From JBDSLU01 sp039916225 (GTDB lineage Bacteria > Acidobacteriota > Vicinamibacteria > Vicinamibacterales > Vicinamibacteraceae), in contig JBDSLU010000404.1 of NCBI GenBank assembly GCA_039916225.1, forward strand, positions 1 to 20,252: DNA of 20,252 nucleotides. The letters run 5' to 3'. The notes beneath the pieces were generated by a model. The model saw only the letters and a program-made list of their open reading frames with translations, had not been told where the DNA came from and ran no database searches. Positions 5,923-13,378 of this stretch are shown one piece after another. Numbering within the stretch: the first letter of the stretch is position 1; each line of letters begins with the position of its first letter. A program made the position numbers and the translations under genes.

Positions 5923-7221
5923 GTGGGTTCCGTCGCGCCGCTCGTCATCCCTCGCCTCCCTGGCCCCGTCGACGTGACCTGGGCCGTTCCCGGCTCGAAG
6001 AGCATCACCAACCGCGCCCTCGTGCTGGCCGCGCTGGCGGACGGCGAGACGACGCTGACCGGTGCCCTCGAAAGCGACGACACGCGGCACATGCGGGCGG
6101 CGCTGACGCGGATGGGGATCACGATCGAAGACACTGGCCCCGACGCGCTGGTCGTCCGCGGCGGCCGGGCCCGCCTGCACGCGCCGGATGGGCCGCTCTT
6201 CGTCGGCAACAGCGGGACGACCGTGCGCTTCCTCGCCGCCGTCGCGGCACTGGTCGACGGCGAGGTCACCCTCGTCGGCGACGAGAACATGGCCAAGCGG
6301 CCGATCCGCGTCCTGGTCGATGCCCTGCGCGCCCTCGGCGCCGAGGTGACCTGCCCGACCGGCTGCCCGCCGCTGACGATCCGCGGCGGCCGGCTGCGCG
6401 GCGGGCACGTCCGCATGCGCGGCGATCAATCGAGCCAGTACTTCTCGGCGCTGCTGATGGCGGCCGGTTTCGCCGACGCCGACCTCGACGTCGAGATCGA
6501 GGGCACGCTCGTCAGCCGGCCCTATGTCGACATCACGCGCCGGATGATGGCCGACTTCGGCGGCGAAGTCGCCGAGACGCCGGCGGGGTTCCACGTCCGC
6601 GCCGGCCGGCCACTGAGCGGCCGCGCCTATGCCATCGAACCAGATGCATCGTCAGCCAGCTACCCGTTCGCGCTGGCCGCGGCGCTGGGCGGCGCGGTGG
6701 TGGTGCCCGGCCTCGGCCGCGACGCCCAGCAGGGTGACTACGCGTTCGCGGCGATCCTCGAGCAGGCGGGAGCGACCGTGACGCGCGGCGAGACGTCGAC
6801 GCGCATCGAGCGGCTGGCTGCGCTGCGCGGCGTCGACGTCGACATGCATCACATCTCGGACACGGTGATGACGCTCGCCGCGATCGCCCCACTCGCCGCC
6901 GGCTCGACGCGGATCCGGAACGTCGCCAACATCCGCATCAAGGAAACCGATCGGCTCGCCGCGACGGTGACCGAGCTGCGGCGCCTCGGCCAGCACGTGA
7001 CGCACGGCGACGACTGGCTGGCCATCGAGCCGGGCCCGATCACGCCGGCCGTCGTCCATTGCTACGACGACCACCGCATCGCGATGAGCTTCGCGATCCT
7101 GGGCGCCGCCGCCGGTGGCATCACCATCGAGGATCCGGCCTGCGTATCGAAGACCTATCCGCGGTTCTTCGACGATCTCGCCGCGATTTACGCCAAGGCA
7201 GGTGTGGCGTTTCCTGGGTGA
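5923..7221 (+). CDS. aroA: 3-phosphoshikimate 1-carboxyvinyltransferase (EPSP synthase)
   Basis: AroA joins shikimate-3-phosphate and phosphoenolpyruvate to make EPSP, the sixth step of the shikimate (aromatic amino acid) pathway, in the cytoplasm. The 432-residue length is standard. PGSKSITNRAL at 23-33 carries the conserved Lys26. GNSGTTVRF at 95-103 is the PEP/glyphosate loop. DQSSQYFSALLMA lies at 168-180. Asp313 and Glu341 (in RIKETDRL) match the catalytic acids, and YDDHRIAMSFAILG at 381-394 is the C-terminal signature. The position of E. coli Pro101 is Phe103 here, as in the fungal AROM type as I recall it, while the loop Gly is kept. The GTG start is chosen because the EPSPS N-terminus begins there and upstream sequence belongs to another gene. 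Confidence 0.96.
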   Translation: MGSVAPLVIPRLPGPVDVTWAVPGSKSITNRALVLAALADGETTLTGALESDDTRHMRAALTRMGITIEDTGPDALVVRGGRARLHAPDGPLFVGNSGTTVRFLAAVAALVDGEVTLVGDENMAKRPIRVLVDALRALGAEVTCPTGCPPLTIRGGRLRGGHVRMRGDQSSQYFSALLMAAGFADADLDVEIEGTLVSRPYVDITRRMMADFGGEVAETPAGFHVRAGRPLSGRAYAIEPDASSASYPFALAAALGGAVVVPGLGRDAQQGDYAFAAILEQAGATVTRGETSTRIERLAALRGVDVDMHHISDTVMTLAAIAPLAAGSTRIRNVANIRIKETDRLAATVTELRRLGQHVTHGDDWLAIEPGPITPAVVHCYDDHRIAMSFAILGAAAGGITIEDPACVSKTYPRFFDDLAAIYAKAGVAFPG

Positions 7222-7252
7222 AGGCGCCATCGGGGGCATCGATTGGCAGCGA

Positions 7253-7270
7253 TGTGCTACATGTGTCACA
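7253..7270 (+). promoter_or_regulatory. Palindromic candidate operator of the toxin-antitoxin pair
   Basis: TGTGCTACATGTGTCACA is an imperfect 18-bp palindrome (14 of 18 positions symmetric): TGTG, two bases, a perfect ACATGT core, two bases, CACA. It ends 9 nt before the antitoxin ATG. Phd/YefM-type antitoxins usually repress their own operon by binding palindromes at the promoter, so this is a good candidate for the autoregulatory site. A TTGGCA at 7243-7248 could serve as a -35 element, but no clear -10 pairs with it. Confidence 0.5.
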
Positions 7271-7279
7271 CTGATAGCC

Positions 7280-7510
7280 ATGCGCACAGCGGGAATCAGA
7301 GAAGCCCGACAGAACCTGACCAGCCTGCTGGATGACGTCCGCAAGGGCCGCCAGGTCGTGATCTCGGACCGCGGACGTCCGGTAGCCATGCTGGTACCGG
7401 TCCGAGCGCAGGAAGGATTCCCCGACCTGAAGCCGGTCCGGCGGCGGATGCAGGCGGCACGAGCCAGGCTTTCGCAGGCCGTCGTCGATGACCGCGATGA
7501 CCGGCTGTGA
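7280..7510 (+). CDS. Type II antitoxin, Phd/YefM family
   Basis: The 76-residue protein begins MRTAGIREARQNLTSLLDDV, followed by KGRQVVISDRGRPVAMLVP. This is the conserved N-terminal DNA-binding fold of Phd/YefM antitoxins. The less conserved Arg-rich C-terminus would wrap the toxin. It neutralises the PIN-domain ribonuclease encoded next, and its stop overlaps the toxin start in GTGA. Longer in-frame starts exist upstream, inside aroA, but the antitoxin homology begins exactly at 7280, just behind a palindromic candidate operator. The pair is probably autoregulated. Confidence 0.92.
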   Translation: MRTAGIREARQNLTSLLDDVRKGRQVVISDRGRPVAMLVPVRAQEGFPDLKPVRRRMQAARARLSQAVVDDRDDRL

Positions 7511-7950
7511 GCGCCGAATCATGGGCCGGGCCGTTGTATTTGGACGCCAGCGCCCTCGTGAAGCTGATCGTCTCCGAACCGGAAAGCGATTCCCTGAACG
7601 ACGCGCTCGCCGGCGCGCCGGATGTCGTCATCTCTGACCTGGCCCTGACAGAACTTGCGTCCGCGCTGGGACGGCGCACTCGTGAGCGTGCCCTGTTGCC
7701 CACCCAGGCCCGCACCGTCCAGCGAGCAGCCGAGAATCTGGCTGCGAAGTGTCGGCGCGCCGAGCTGACGCCAGCCGTCCATCGACGCGCGGAGCGGCTG
7801 TTGCTCGCGTCCCGAACGCCACCGCTGCGTGCACTCGACGCGCTGCATCTCGCCCTGGCAATCGATGCGCAGGCCGCGACGCTGGTCACCTACGACCTGC
7901 GCCTCCGTGCCGCGGCGGCGAGTCAGGGCCTGGCCGTGGCACCGGACTGA
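7507..7950 (+). CDS. vapC: PIN-domain toxin ribonuclease (VapC type)
   Basis: The 147-residue protein has the four acidic residues of the PIN ribonuclease site: Asp13 in YLDASALVKL, Glu49 in ALTELASAL, Asp111 in RALDALHLALA and Asp130 in VTYDLRL. VapC toxins are Mg-dependent endoribonucleases that cut tRNA, rRNA or other RNA when freed from their antitoxin. The RNA target here is unknown. The GTG start overlaps the antitoxin stop by 4 nt, the usual arrangement for this module. All catalytic residues are present, so the toxin looks functional. The gene ends 33 nt before the convergent end of the MocR-type regulator. Confidence 0.92.
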   Translation: MSAESWAGPLYLDASALVKLIVSEPESDSLNDALAGAPDVVISDLALTELASALGRRTRERALLPTQARTVQRAAENLAAKCRRAELTPAVHRRAERLLLASRTPPLRALDALHLALAIDAQAATLVTYDLRLRAAAASQGLAVAPD

Positions 7951-7983
7951 TCGCTCCCCCCGGCACCGCGAGCCAGAGACGCG

Positions 7984-9354
7984 TCAGACGGTGGCGGCGT
8001 GCGGCATCGGCGGCCGCGCCCGGACGTCGCCGAGCACCCCCAGGGCCAGCGCCAGCGCCTCGCGGGTCGCCGGCGGCCCGAGGCACACGCGAACGAACGG
8101 CGGCGCCGGCCCGGCCCCGACCACGAAGCTCTGGCCGGCGCTGACGATCACGCCGCGCAGCCTCGCCTGCTCGAGGAACTCGACGCCGCCGAGCGGCGCC
8201 GTGGGCAGCCAGACGTGCGGGCTGATCGGCGGCAGGTCGCGCATCCCGAGCAGCTGCCGGGCCAGCACGGTGCGGGCCTGGAACTCGGCGCGCTTCCAGG
8301 CGATGACGCGCTCGGCGAGGCCGTCCGCCAGCCAGCGGCCGACCAGTTCGGCACCGAATGGCGGCGCCATCACGCCCGAGGCGAACACCGCCGCGCCGAG
8401 ACGGGGCACGAGCGCGGCCGGAGCCCGCAGCAGCCCGACGCGCAGCCCGGGCGCGACCGACTTCGACACGCCGGTCAGGTAGATGCAGCGATCGGGCGCG
8501 TCCGCGGCCAGCGGCAGCGTGCTCGAGAACACGCCGTACTCGTCGTCCTCGATCAGCATCACGCCGTGCTTCACCGCGGCCTGCAGCAGCGCCTTGCGAC
8601 GGCCCGCCGCCAGGGTGACGCCGGTCGGGTTCTGCAGCGTCGGCATCAGGTAGGCGACGCGCGCACCGGTGCGCTTGGCGGCGCGCGCGAAGGCCTCGAC
8701 GTCGAGCCCGCCGGCGTCGACCGGCACCGGCACGAGTCGCAGGTGCAGGTGGTTGGCGACCGAAATCGCGCCGGTGTAGGTGACGGCTTCGGTGAGCACG
8801 GCGTCACCGGGGCGGGTCAGCGTGGCGAGCGCGGCCAGCAGGCTGTGCTGCGCACCGGCGGTCACGACGATCTCGTCGACGCCGGCCGGCACCCCGCGCA
8901 GACCGGCCCAGCGCGCCATGATGCGACGATGGCGCTCGCTGCCGCTGTGCGGCTGGTACTCGAGCAGCGACGACAACAGGTCGGGATCGATCGTCGAGGC
9001 AGCGGCGATCAGCTCGCCGCCGAACGGCGTCGCGATCAGCTGATTGAGCGTCAGGTCGGCAACGCCGCTCGTCGTGTGGGCCGGGGCGGCGTGGACGAAG
9101 GTGCCGCGGCCGACGGTCGCCGATACCAGGCCCCGGCGCCGCGCCTCGCTGTAGGCGCGCGTGACGGTGGCGATCGTCGTGCCGAGGCGTTCGGCCAGCT
9201 CACGCTGCGTCGGCAGCCGCGTCTCGGCCGCGACGCGGCCCGACGCGACGTCCACCGCCAGGGCATCGACGATCCGCAGGTAGAGCGGGCGCGGGCGGCC
9301 ATGCGCGCTACCGCGGGTGGGGACGGAGACGGGAGCGAGCTTGGGCTGCCACAT
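7984..9354 (-). CDS. MocR-type transcriptional regulator (GntR wHTH fused to aminotransferase fold)
   Basis: The 456-residue protein has a GntR winged-helix DNA-binding domain at about 20-90 (LPTQRELAERLGTTIATVTRAY, then GRGTFV). A fold-type I aminotransferase-like domain follows from about 100 to the end. PTLQNPTG at 238-245, EDDEYG at 269-274 and GVSKS with PLP-binding Lys298, followed by GLRVG, show that PLP binding should be retained. MocR regulators (PdxR, GabR and others) sense PLP or its adducts and often control a divergent gene. Here that gene is the PhzF-like enzyme, across a 109-bp gap containing palindromes. The effector is unknown. The C-terminus ends in a short tail, and no catalytic residue is obviously missing. 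Confidence 0.93.
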   Translation of the reverse strand: MWQPKLAPVSVPTRGSAHGRPRPLYLRIVDALAVDVASGRVAAETRLPTQRELAERLGTTIATVTRAYSEARRRGLVSATVGRGTFVHAAPAHTTSGVADLTLNQLIATPFGGELIAAASTIDPDLLSSLLEYQPHSGSERHRRIMARWAGLRGVPAGVDEIVVTAGAQHSLLAALATLTRPGDAVLTEAVTYTGAISVANHLHLRLVPVPVDAGGLDVEAFARAAKRTGARVAYLMPTLQNPTGVTLAAGRRKALLQAAVKHGVMLIEDDEYGVFSSTLPLAADAPDRCIYLTGVSKSVAPGLRVGLLRAPAALVPRLGAAVFASGVMAPPFGAELVGRWLADGLAERVIAWKRAEFQARTVLARQLLGMRDLPPISPHVWLPTAPLGGVEFLEQARLRGVIVSAGQSFVVGAGPAPPFVRVCLGPPATREALALALGVLGDVRARPPMPHAATV

Positions 9355-9380
9355 GGCGGTTGGAATCAGCAGGGCACGTC

Positions 9381-9393
9381 GGACACGGTGTCC
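9381..9393. promoter_or_regulatory. Perfect short inverted repeat in the MocR-phzF gap
   Basis: GGACACGGTGTCC is a perfect palindrome with 6-bp arms around one central base. It lies 27 nt upstream of the regulator start on the minus strand. It could be an operator half-site for regulator self-control or part of the leader. The 13-bp size is short enough that chance cannot be excluded in this GC-rich DNA. Confidence 0.35.
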
Positions 9394-9420
9394 TGCGCCG
9401 GTTTAATTGTCCTCGTGCAA

Positions 9421-9442
9421 TGTACGCATTGACATGCATACA
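9421..9442. promoter_or_regulatory. Near-perfect 22-bp palindrome, candidate MocR operator
   Basis: The arms are TGTAnGCAT (9421-9429) and ATGCnTACA (9434-9442), separated by TGAC. The only asymmetric arm position is the n. The palindrome overlaps the -35 box of the phzF-like gene (9429-9434) and lies in an AT-richer island inside GC-rich DNA. That is what an operator of the divergent MocR-type regulator should look like. Whether binding represses or activates cannot be told from sequence. Confidence 0.55.
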
Positions 9443-9458
9443 AGCAAGCTCTTATTGT
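9429..9458 (+). promoter_or_regulatory. Candidate promoter of the phzF-like gene
   Basis: A full consensus -35 box TTGACA at 9429-9434 is followed after 18 nt by TATTGT at 9453-9458 (four of six to TATAAT). The expected transcription start is within a base or two of the ATG at 9464, so the message would have no leader. No Shine-Dalgarno sequence precedes that ATG. The -35 box overlaps the 22-bp palindrome. Confidence 0.55.
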
Positions 9459-9463
9459 CGGGC

Positions 9464-10300
9464 ATGGCCGCTCCAGCCCCGCTCCCGTTCCTGCAAATCG
9501 ACGCGTTCACCCGCGACCCGTTCGGTGGCAACCCGGCCGCGATCGTCTTCCTCGACAGCCCGCGCGACACCGCCTGGCTCCAGGCCGTCGCCGGCGAGAT
9601 GAACCTGTCCGAGACCGCCTACCTGTGGCGCCGCGGCGATGGCCGCTTCGACTTGCGCTGGTTCACGCCGATGGTCGAGGTCACGCTGTGCGGCCACGCG
9701 ACGCTGGCCAGCGCGCACGCGCTGTGGTCGACCGGGCGGGCCGACGCCGGGGCACCGATCGTGTTCGAGACGTTGAGCGGCGCGCTGACCGCACGGCCGA
9801 CCACGGCGCGGCCCGGTCGCGACGGCACCATCACCATCGATCTCCCGCTGCGGCCGGTATCGGAGGCCACGCTGCCGGCCGACGTCCTGGCCGCGCTCGG
9901 CGTCCCCGTGGTCGCCGTCCACGCCGCCCGCAAGGGTCCCGGCGGCACCGACTACATCGTCGAGTGTCCGGACGAGGCGGCCGTCATCGGCGCCACGCCC
10001 GACATGGGGCCGCTCAAGAAGATCGACGGCGGGGTGATCCTCACGGCCCGGGCCTCGACGCCTGGGCTCGACTTCGTCTCTCGCTATTTCGTGCCGGCCT
10101 TCGGCATCGACGAAGATCCGGTCACCGGCTCGGCGCACTGCGCGCTGGCGCCATACTGGGCGGAACGCCTGGGTCGCCCGTCGCTGACCGCCCGCCAGGT
10201 CTCGAAACGCGGCGGCGCGCTGCAGGTGACGATCGAAGGCGACCGCGTTCACCTGACCGGACACGCCGTGACCGTGCTTTCTGGCGAACTGACCGCCTGA
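9464..10300 (+). CDS. PhzF-family isomerase/epimerase-like protein
   Basis: The 278-residue protein matches the PhzF (diaminopimelate-epimerase fold) family along its length. LQIDAFTRDPFGGNPAA lies at 10-26, MNLSETAY with the conserved catalytic Glu50 at 46-53, EVTLCGHATLA at about 72-82 and FGIDEDPVTGSAHCALAP near 215-235. PhzF itself isomerises dihydro-hydroxyanthranilate in phenazine synthesis. Most family members have unknown substrates, and no other phenazine genes are near, so only the family can be named. An earlier TTG at 9407 and ATG at 9434 are in frame, but the family's N-terminus begins at 9464 and the promoter sits immediately upstream. The divergent MocR-type gene is its probable regulator. 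Confidence 0.92.
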   Translation: MAAPAPLPFLQIDAFTRDPFGGNPAAIVFLDSPRDTAWLQAVAGEMNLSETAYLWRRGDGRFDLRWFTPMVEVTLCGHATLASAHALWSTGRADAGAPIVFETLSGALTARPTTARPGRDGTITIDLPLRPVSEATLPADVLAALGVPVVAVHAARKGPGGTDYIVECPDEAAVIGATPDMGPLKKIDGGVILTARASTPGLDFVSRYFVPAFGIDEDPVTGSAHCALAPYWAERLGRPSLTARQVSKRGGALQVTIEGDRVHLTGHAVTVLSGELTA

Positions 10301-10322
10301 GTCAACGAAAGGACCATTGATC

Positions 10323-10787
10323 GTGGACGCTTCGACACGCCGCACCCTGATTGACCAGTATCGCGCCGGCCACGCCGCCGTGATGGACGCCCTCGCCGGG
10401 GCCGATGACGCCGACCTCGACCGCCGCCCCGGGCCGGGCGCGTGGTCGGCGCGGGAGATCGTCCATCACCTCGCCGACAGCGAGATGACGTCGGCGATCC
10501 GCCTGCGCCGGCTCATCGCCGAAGACAACCCGACCATCGTCGGCTACGACCAGGAGGCCTTCGCCGTCCGCTTGTCCTACGATCGGCCGATCGCGGCGTC
10601 GCTCGAAGCCTTCCGATGGTCGCGCGTCACGACCGCCGAGATCCTCGATCGGCTCACCGACACCGAGTGGGCACGGGCCGGCACGCACAGTGACAGCGGT
10701 CCCTACGGCGTCGAGCGCTGGCTCGAAATCTACGCCGAGCACGCCGTCAAGCATGCCGCCCAGATCCGCCGGGCCCGCGCCACCTAG
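10323..10787 (+). CDS. DinB-superfamily protein (putative metal-dependent four-helix enzyme)
   Basis: The 154-residue protein has the DinB/YfiT-like four-helix bundle signature. AWSAREIVHHLADSE at 40-54 supplies His49, and EIYAEHAVKHAAQI near the end supplies His140 and His144. These three residues form the usual metal triad. Relatives include bacillithiol or mycothiol-dependent transferases and proteins of unknown role. The thiol or substrate used here is unknown. GTG at 10323 is preferred over TTG at 10317 because AAAGGA (10308-10313) is 9 nt from the GTG but only 3 nt from the TTG. The gene follows the phzF-like gene by 22 nt and may share its transcript. Confidence 0.87.
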   Translation: MDASTRRTLIDQYRAGHAAVMDALAGADDADLDRRPGPGAWSAREIVHHLADSEMTSAIRLRRLIAEDNPTIVGYDQEAFAVRLSYDRPIAASLEAFRWSRVTTAEILDRLTDTEWARAGTHSDSGPYGVERWLEIYAEHAVKHAAQIRRARAT

Positions 10788-10813
10788 TCTGGCGCCGAGG
10801 CCGGCCGAGCGGA

Positions 10814-10819
10814 CATAAT
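10814..10819 (+). promoter_or_regulatory. Candidate -10 element (CATAAT) of the efflux operon
   Basis: CATAAT, five of six to TATAAT, ends 6 nt before the GTG start of the TolC-like gene. There is no ribosome-binding sequence between them. Transcription would begin at or beside the start codon, as proposed for the phzF-like gene. No -35 box is obvious in the GC-rich stretch upstream. Confidence 0.4.
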
Positions 10820-10825
10820 CGGCGC

Positions 10826-12374
10826 GTGCGTCTCCTTGCGATCGTCGCTGCGGCCGCCGTCAGCCTGCTCCCCGCGGCTGCAGCGGCGCAGACGTTGACG
10901 CTCCAGGACGCCATCGCCTCGGCCCTGGCCAAGAACCGCGAGATCGTCGTCGAGCGCGAATCGGTCGTCCAGAGCCGCGAGGGCATCGCCCGCGCCGAGG
11001 CAGCCTTCGATCCGGTCGTGCGCGGCGAGACGCGTTATCGCGACCAGACGTTCCCGGTCATCTCGATCCTGTCCGGGGCACAACCGGGCGACCTGGCGCC
11101 GACCACCCGCGGCCTCTCGAGCGCGGCCAGCTTCTCGCGGCTGTTCGGCTCGGGCGCCTCGGTCACCGCGTCGACGTCGCTCTCGCGCGACACGTCGAAC
11201 AGCTTCCTCACGCTCATTTCGCCGGCGTGGTTCACCTCGCTCGGCGTCGAGCTGCGCCAGCCGCTGCTGCAGGGCCGGGCCATCGATCCGGCGCGCCGCG
11301 CCGTCCGGGTGTCGCGGGCCGCGGTCGATCGATCGGAGGCGTCGCTGCGCCGCGTCGTCGCCGAGACCGTCGCCGCCGTCGAGCAGGCCTACTGGAACGT
11401 CATCGCCGCTCGCCGCGACGTGTCGATCCGCGAGTCGACGCTGGCCCTCGCCGATCGCCAGCGCGCGGACGCCACGATCCGGGTCGAGGCGCAGGTGGTG
11501 CCGGAGTCGGACCTGGCGCAGTTCACCGCCGAGATCGAGCGGCGCCGCGGCGACCTGTTCGCGGCGCGCGAGCTGGCGATCCGGGCCGAGCTGCTGCTCA
11601 AGGCGCTCATCCTCGACAGCGCCGACGCGCCGCAGTGGAACACGACGCTCGCGCTCGAGGACCCGCCGCCGCCGACGCCGGCGCCAGTCGACGTCGACGC
11701 CGCCCTGAAGGCCGCGGCCGAACGGCCCGAGCTCGCCGATCTCGACGCCCGCAAGGCGCTCCAGGCGATCGAACTGGACGCGGCGCGCGATCGCCTCAAG
11801 CCGCAGCTCGATCTCGTCGGCGGCTACACCGCCCGGGGCGTCGCCGGCGCGCGGAGCGACGGCGTCCGCCCCATCCCTGGCTTGAGCGTCGAGTTCGCCG
11901 ACGAGCTGCAGGGCGCGCTCGGCGCCTCTCTCGAGTCAGTGGCGCTGCACCGTTTCCCCGACGTCACCGCCGGCCTCGCGCTCACCATCCCGCTCGGCTA
12001 TCGCGCCGCCCGCGCCGACATCGCCGCCGCCGAGAGCGCGACGCGGCAGATCGTCGCCGCGCGAGCGCATCCGCATCCAGATTGCCGTCGAGGTCCGCAG
12101 CGCCGCCGCCGCGCTCGACACCGCCGGCCAGCGCATCGAGGCGGCCCGCGCCGCCCGGGAAGCCGCGGCGATCCAGCTGCGGGCCGAAGAAGATCGCCTG
12201 ACGGCTGGCGCCACGACGCCGTTCTTCGTGCTGACGCGGCAGAACGACCTGACCGCCGCCGAAGTCGCCGACGCGGCCGCGGCCGCAGCCTACCGGCGGG
12301 CCCTGACCGAGTTCGCCCGCGCCCGCGGCACGCTGTTGCGTGACCGGGCCGTCGACTGGCGGACCACCCCATGA
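10826..12374 (+). CDS. TolC-family outer membrane efflux channel, interrupted by an apparent frameshift
   Basis: The protein begins with a Sec signal peptide (MRLLAIVAAAAVSLLPAAAAAQ), then LTLQDAIASALAKNREI, the usual first helix of TolC/OEP proteins. Two OEP repeats of long helices and beta segments follow (VELRQPLLQG; EQAYWNVIAARRDV). TolC channels form a trimeric tunnel for tripartite pumps. The frame from 10826 runs open to 12343, but after about residue 412 (RQIVAAR) it loses TolC character. Shifting +1 within 12059-12065 restores ERIRIQIAVEVRSAAAALD through to FARARGTLLRDRAVDWRTTP, ending at a TGA (12372-12374) that overlaps the next ATG. A lost GC pair in the tract GCCGCGCGAGCGC explains it. 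Restored length is about 515 aa, normal for the family. It may be an assembly error or a true lesion. Confidence 0.85.
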
Positions 12375-13378
12375 CACGCTCTTGCCGCTCCTCTCGCGCG
12401 CTCCTTCTCGCCCGAGGCCTCGGGGTGCCTTTGGCCGGGATCCTCGCCCTGAGCGCCTGTCGCCAAGCGGCCGACCCGAACGTGGTGCGCCTGAACGGCC
12501 GCATCGAGGCGGCCATGGTCGACCTCTCGCCGAAGGTGACCGGCCGCGTCCGGGAGGTGCTGGTCAAGGAAGGCGATCGGGTCAAGGCCGGCGACGTGCT
12601 GGTGCGCCTCGACCTCGGCGAAACCGGCCTGGCCGTCGCCCGCGACAAGTCGACCGTCGCCGCCGCGCAGGCCCGCGTCCGCGACCTCGAAGCGGGCACG
12701 CGACGCTCCGAACTGGCCGCGGCGGAAGCCGAGGTGAGCGATCGGAAGGCCGGCCTGGAGCTGGCCAAGAAGGAGCTGCAGCGGCAGCAGTTCATGCTCG
12801 AGCGGAAGGTCGGGACGCAGCGTGACGTCGATCGCGCCTCGACCGAAGTCGAACGCCTGACGGCGGCGGTCAGTGCTTCGGCGAATCGCCTGACCGCGCT
12901 GCGCGAGGGGGCCCGGCGCTTTCAGGTGCAGCAGGCGCGGGACGATGTCGCCCGCGCCGAGACCGTGCTCGAGCAGTCGCAGACCACGGCCAACGAAGGC
13001 GAGCTGCGCGCGCCCGCCGACACCGTGGTCGTCCACCGCTTCGTCGAGCCGGGCCAGCTCGTCACCCCTGGCCAGCCGACGCTGACCCTCGCCTTCCTCG
13101 ATCGGCTCTACGTCCGCACCTTCGTGCCGGAGATCGTGCGTGGCCGCGTCCGCCCCGGCATCGAGGCGGACATCATCGTCGATGCCTACAAGGGCAAGAC
13201 CTTCAAGGGCAGGGTCGCCGAGATTGCCCGCGACGCCGAGTTCACGCCCAAGCAGGTCGAGACGCGCACCGAGCGGGTCAATCTGGTCTACGCCGCCAAG
13301 GTCGATCTCGTCGGCGGCTGGAGCGAACCGCTCGATCTCGGCCAGCCGGCCGAGGTCGTGATCAAGACGACGCCGTGA
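12371..13378 (+). CDS. HlyD/YbhG-like membrane fusion protein, predicted lipoprotein
   Basis: The 335-residue protein is a periplasmic adaptor that links an inner-membrane ABC exporter to the TolC-like channel. A hydrophobic N-terminus ends in LALSAC with Cys30, which fits a lipobox, so it is probably lipid-anchored. NGRIEAAMVDLSPKVTGRV and EGDRVKAGDVLVRLDL (about 42-82) form the first half of the lipoyl-like barrel. A long Ala/Glu/Arg-rich coiled-coil hairpin follows (about 90-215). ELRAPADTVVVHRFVEPGQLV completes the lipoyl half, and the C-terminal beta domain ends in GQPAEVVIKT. The start codon overlaps the restored TolC stop (ATGA) and the stop overlaps the first ATPase gene (GTGA), which places it firmly in the pump operon. 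Confidence 0.92.
   Translation: MTRSCRSSRALLLARGLGVPLAGILALSACRQAADPNVVRLNGRIEAAMVDLSPKVTGRVREVLVKEGDRVKAGDVLVRLDLGETGLAVARDKSTVAAAQARVRDLEAGTRRSELAAAEAEVSDRKAGLELAKKELQRQQFMLERKVGTQRDVDRASTEVERLTAAVSASANRLTALREGARRFQVQQARDDVARAETVLEQSQTTANEGELRAPADTVVVHRFVEPGQLVTPGQPTLTLAFLDRLYVRTFVPEIVRGRVRPGIEADIIVDAYKGKTFKGRVAEIARDAEFTPKQVETRTERVNLVYAAKVDLVGGWSEPLDLGQPAEVVIKTTP

Noticed and set aside
7951..7983. Possible bidirectional terminator between the convergent vapC and mocR-type genes
   Set aside because: The 33-nt gap (C-rich, no clear inverted repeat or T-tract) does not show a hairpin that I can support.
9407..9463. Longer N-terminus for the PhzF-like protein (TTG at 9407 or ATG at 9434)
   Set aside because: The added residues do not match the family's N-terminus, and they would overlap the operator and promoter elements. 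The 9464 start fits both homology and promoter position.
9464..10300. A phenazine biosynthesis cluster
   Set aside because: Only a PhzF-fold protein is present. No phzA, B, D, E or G homologue is in the window, and most PhzF-family proteins have nothing to do with phenazines.
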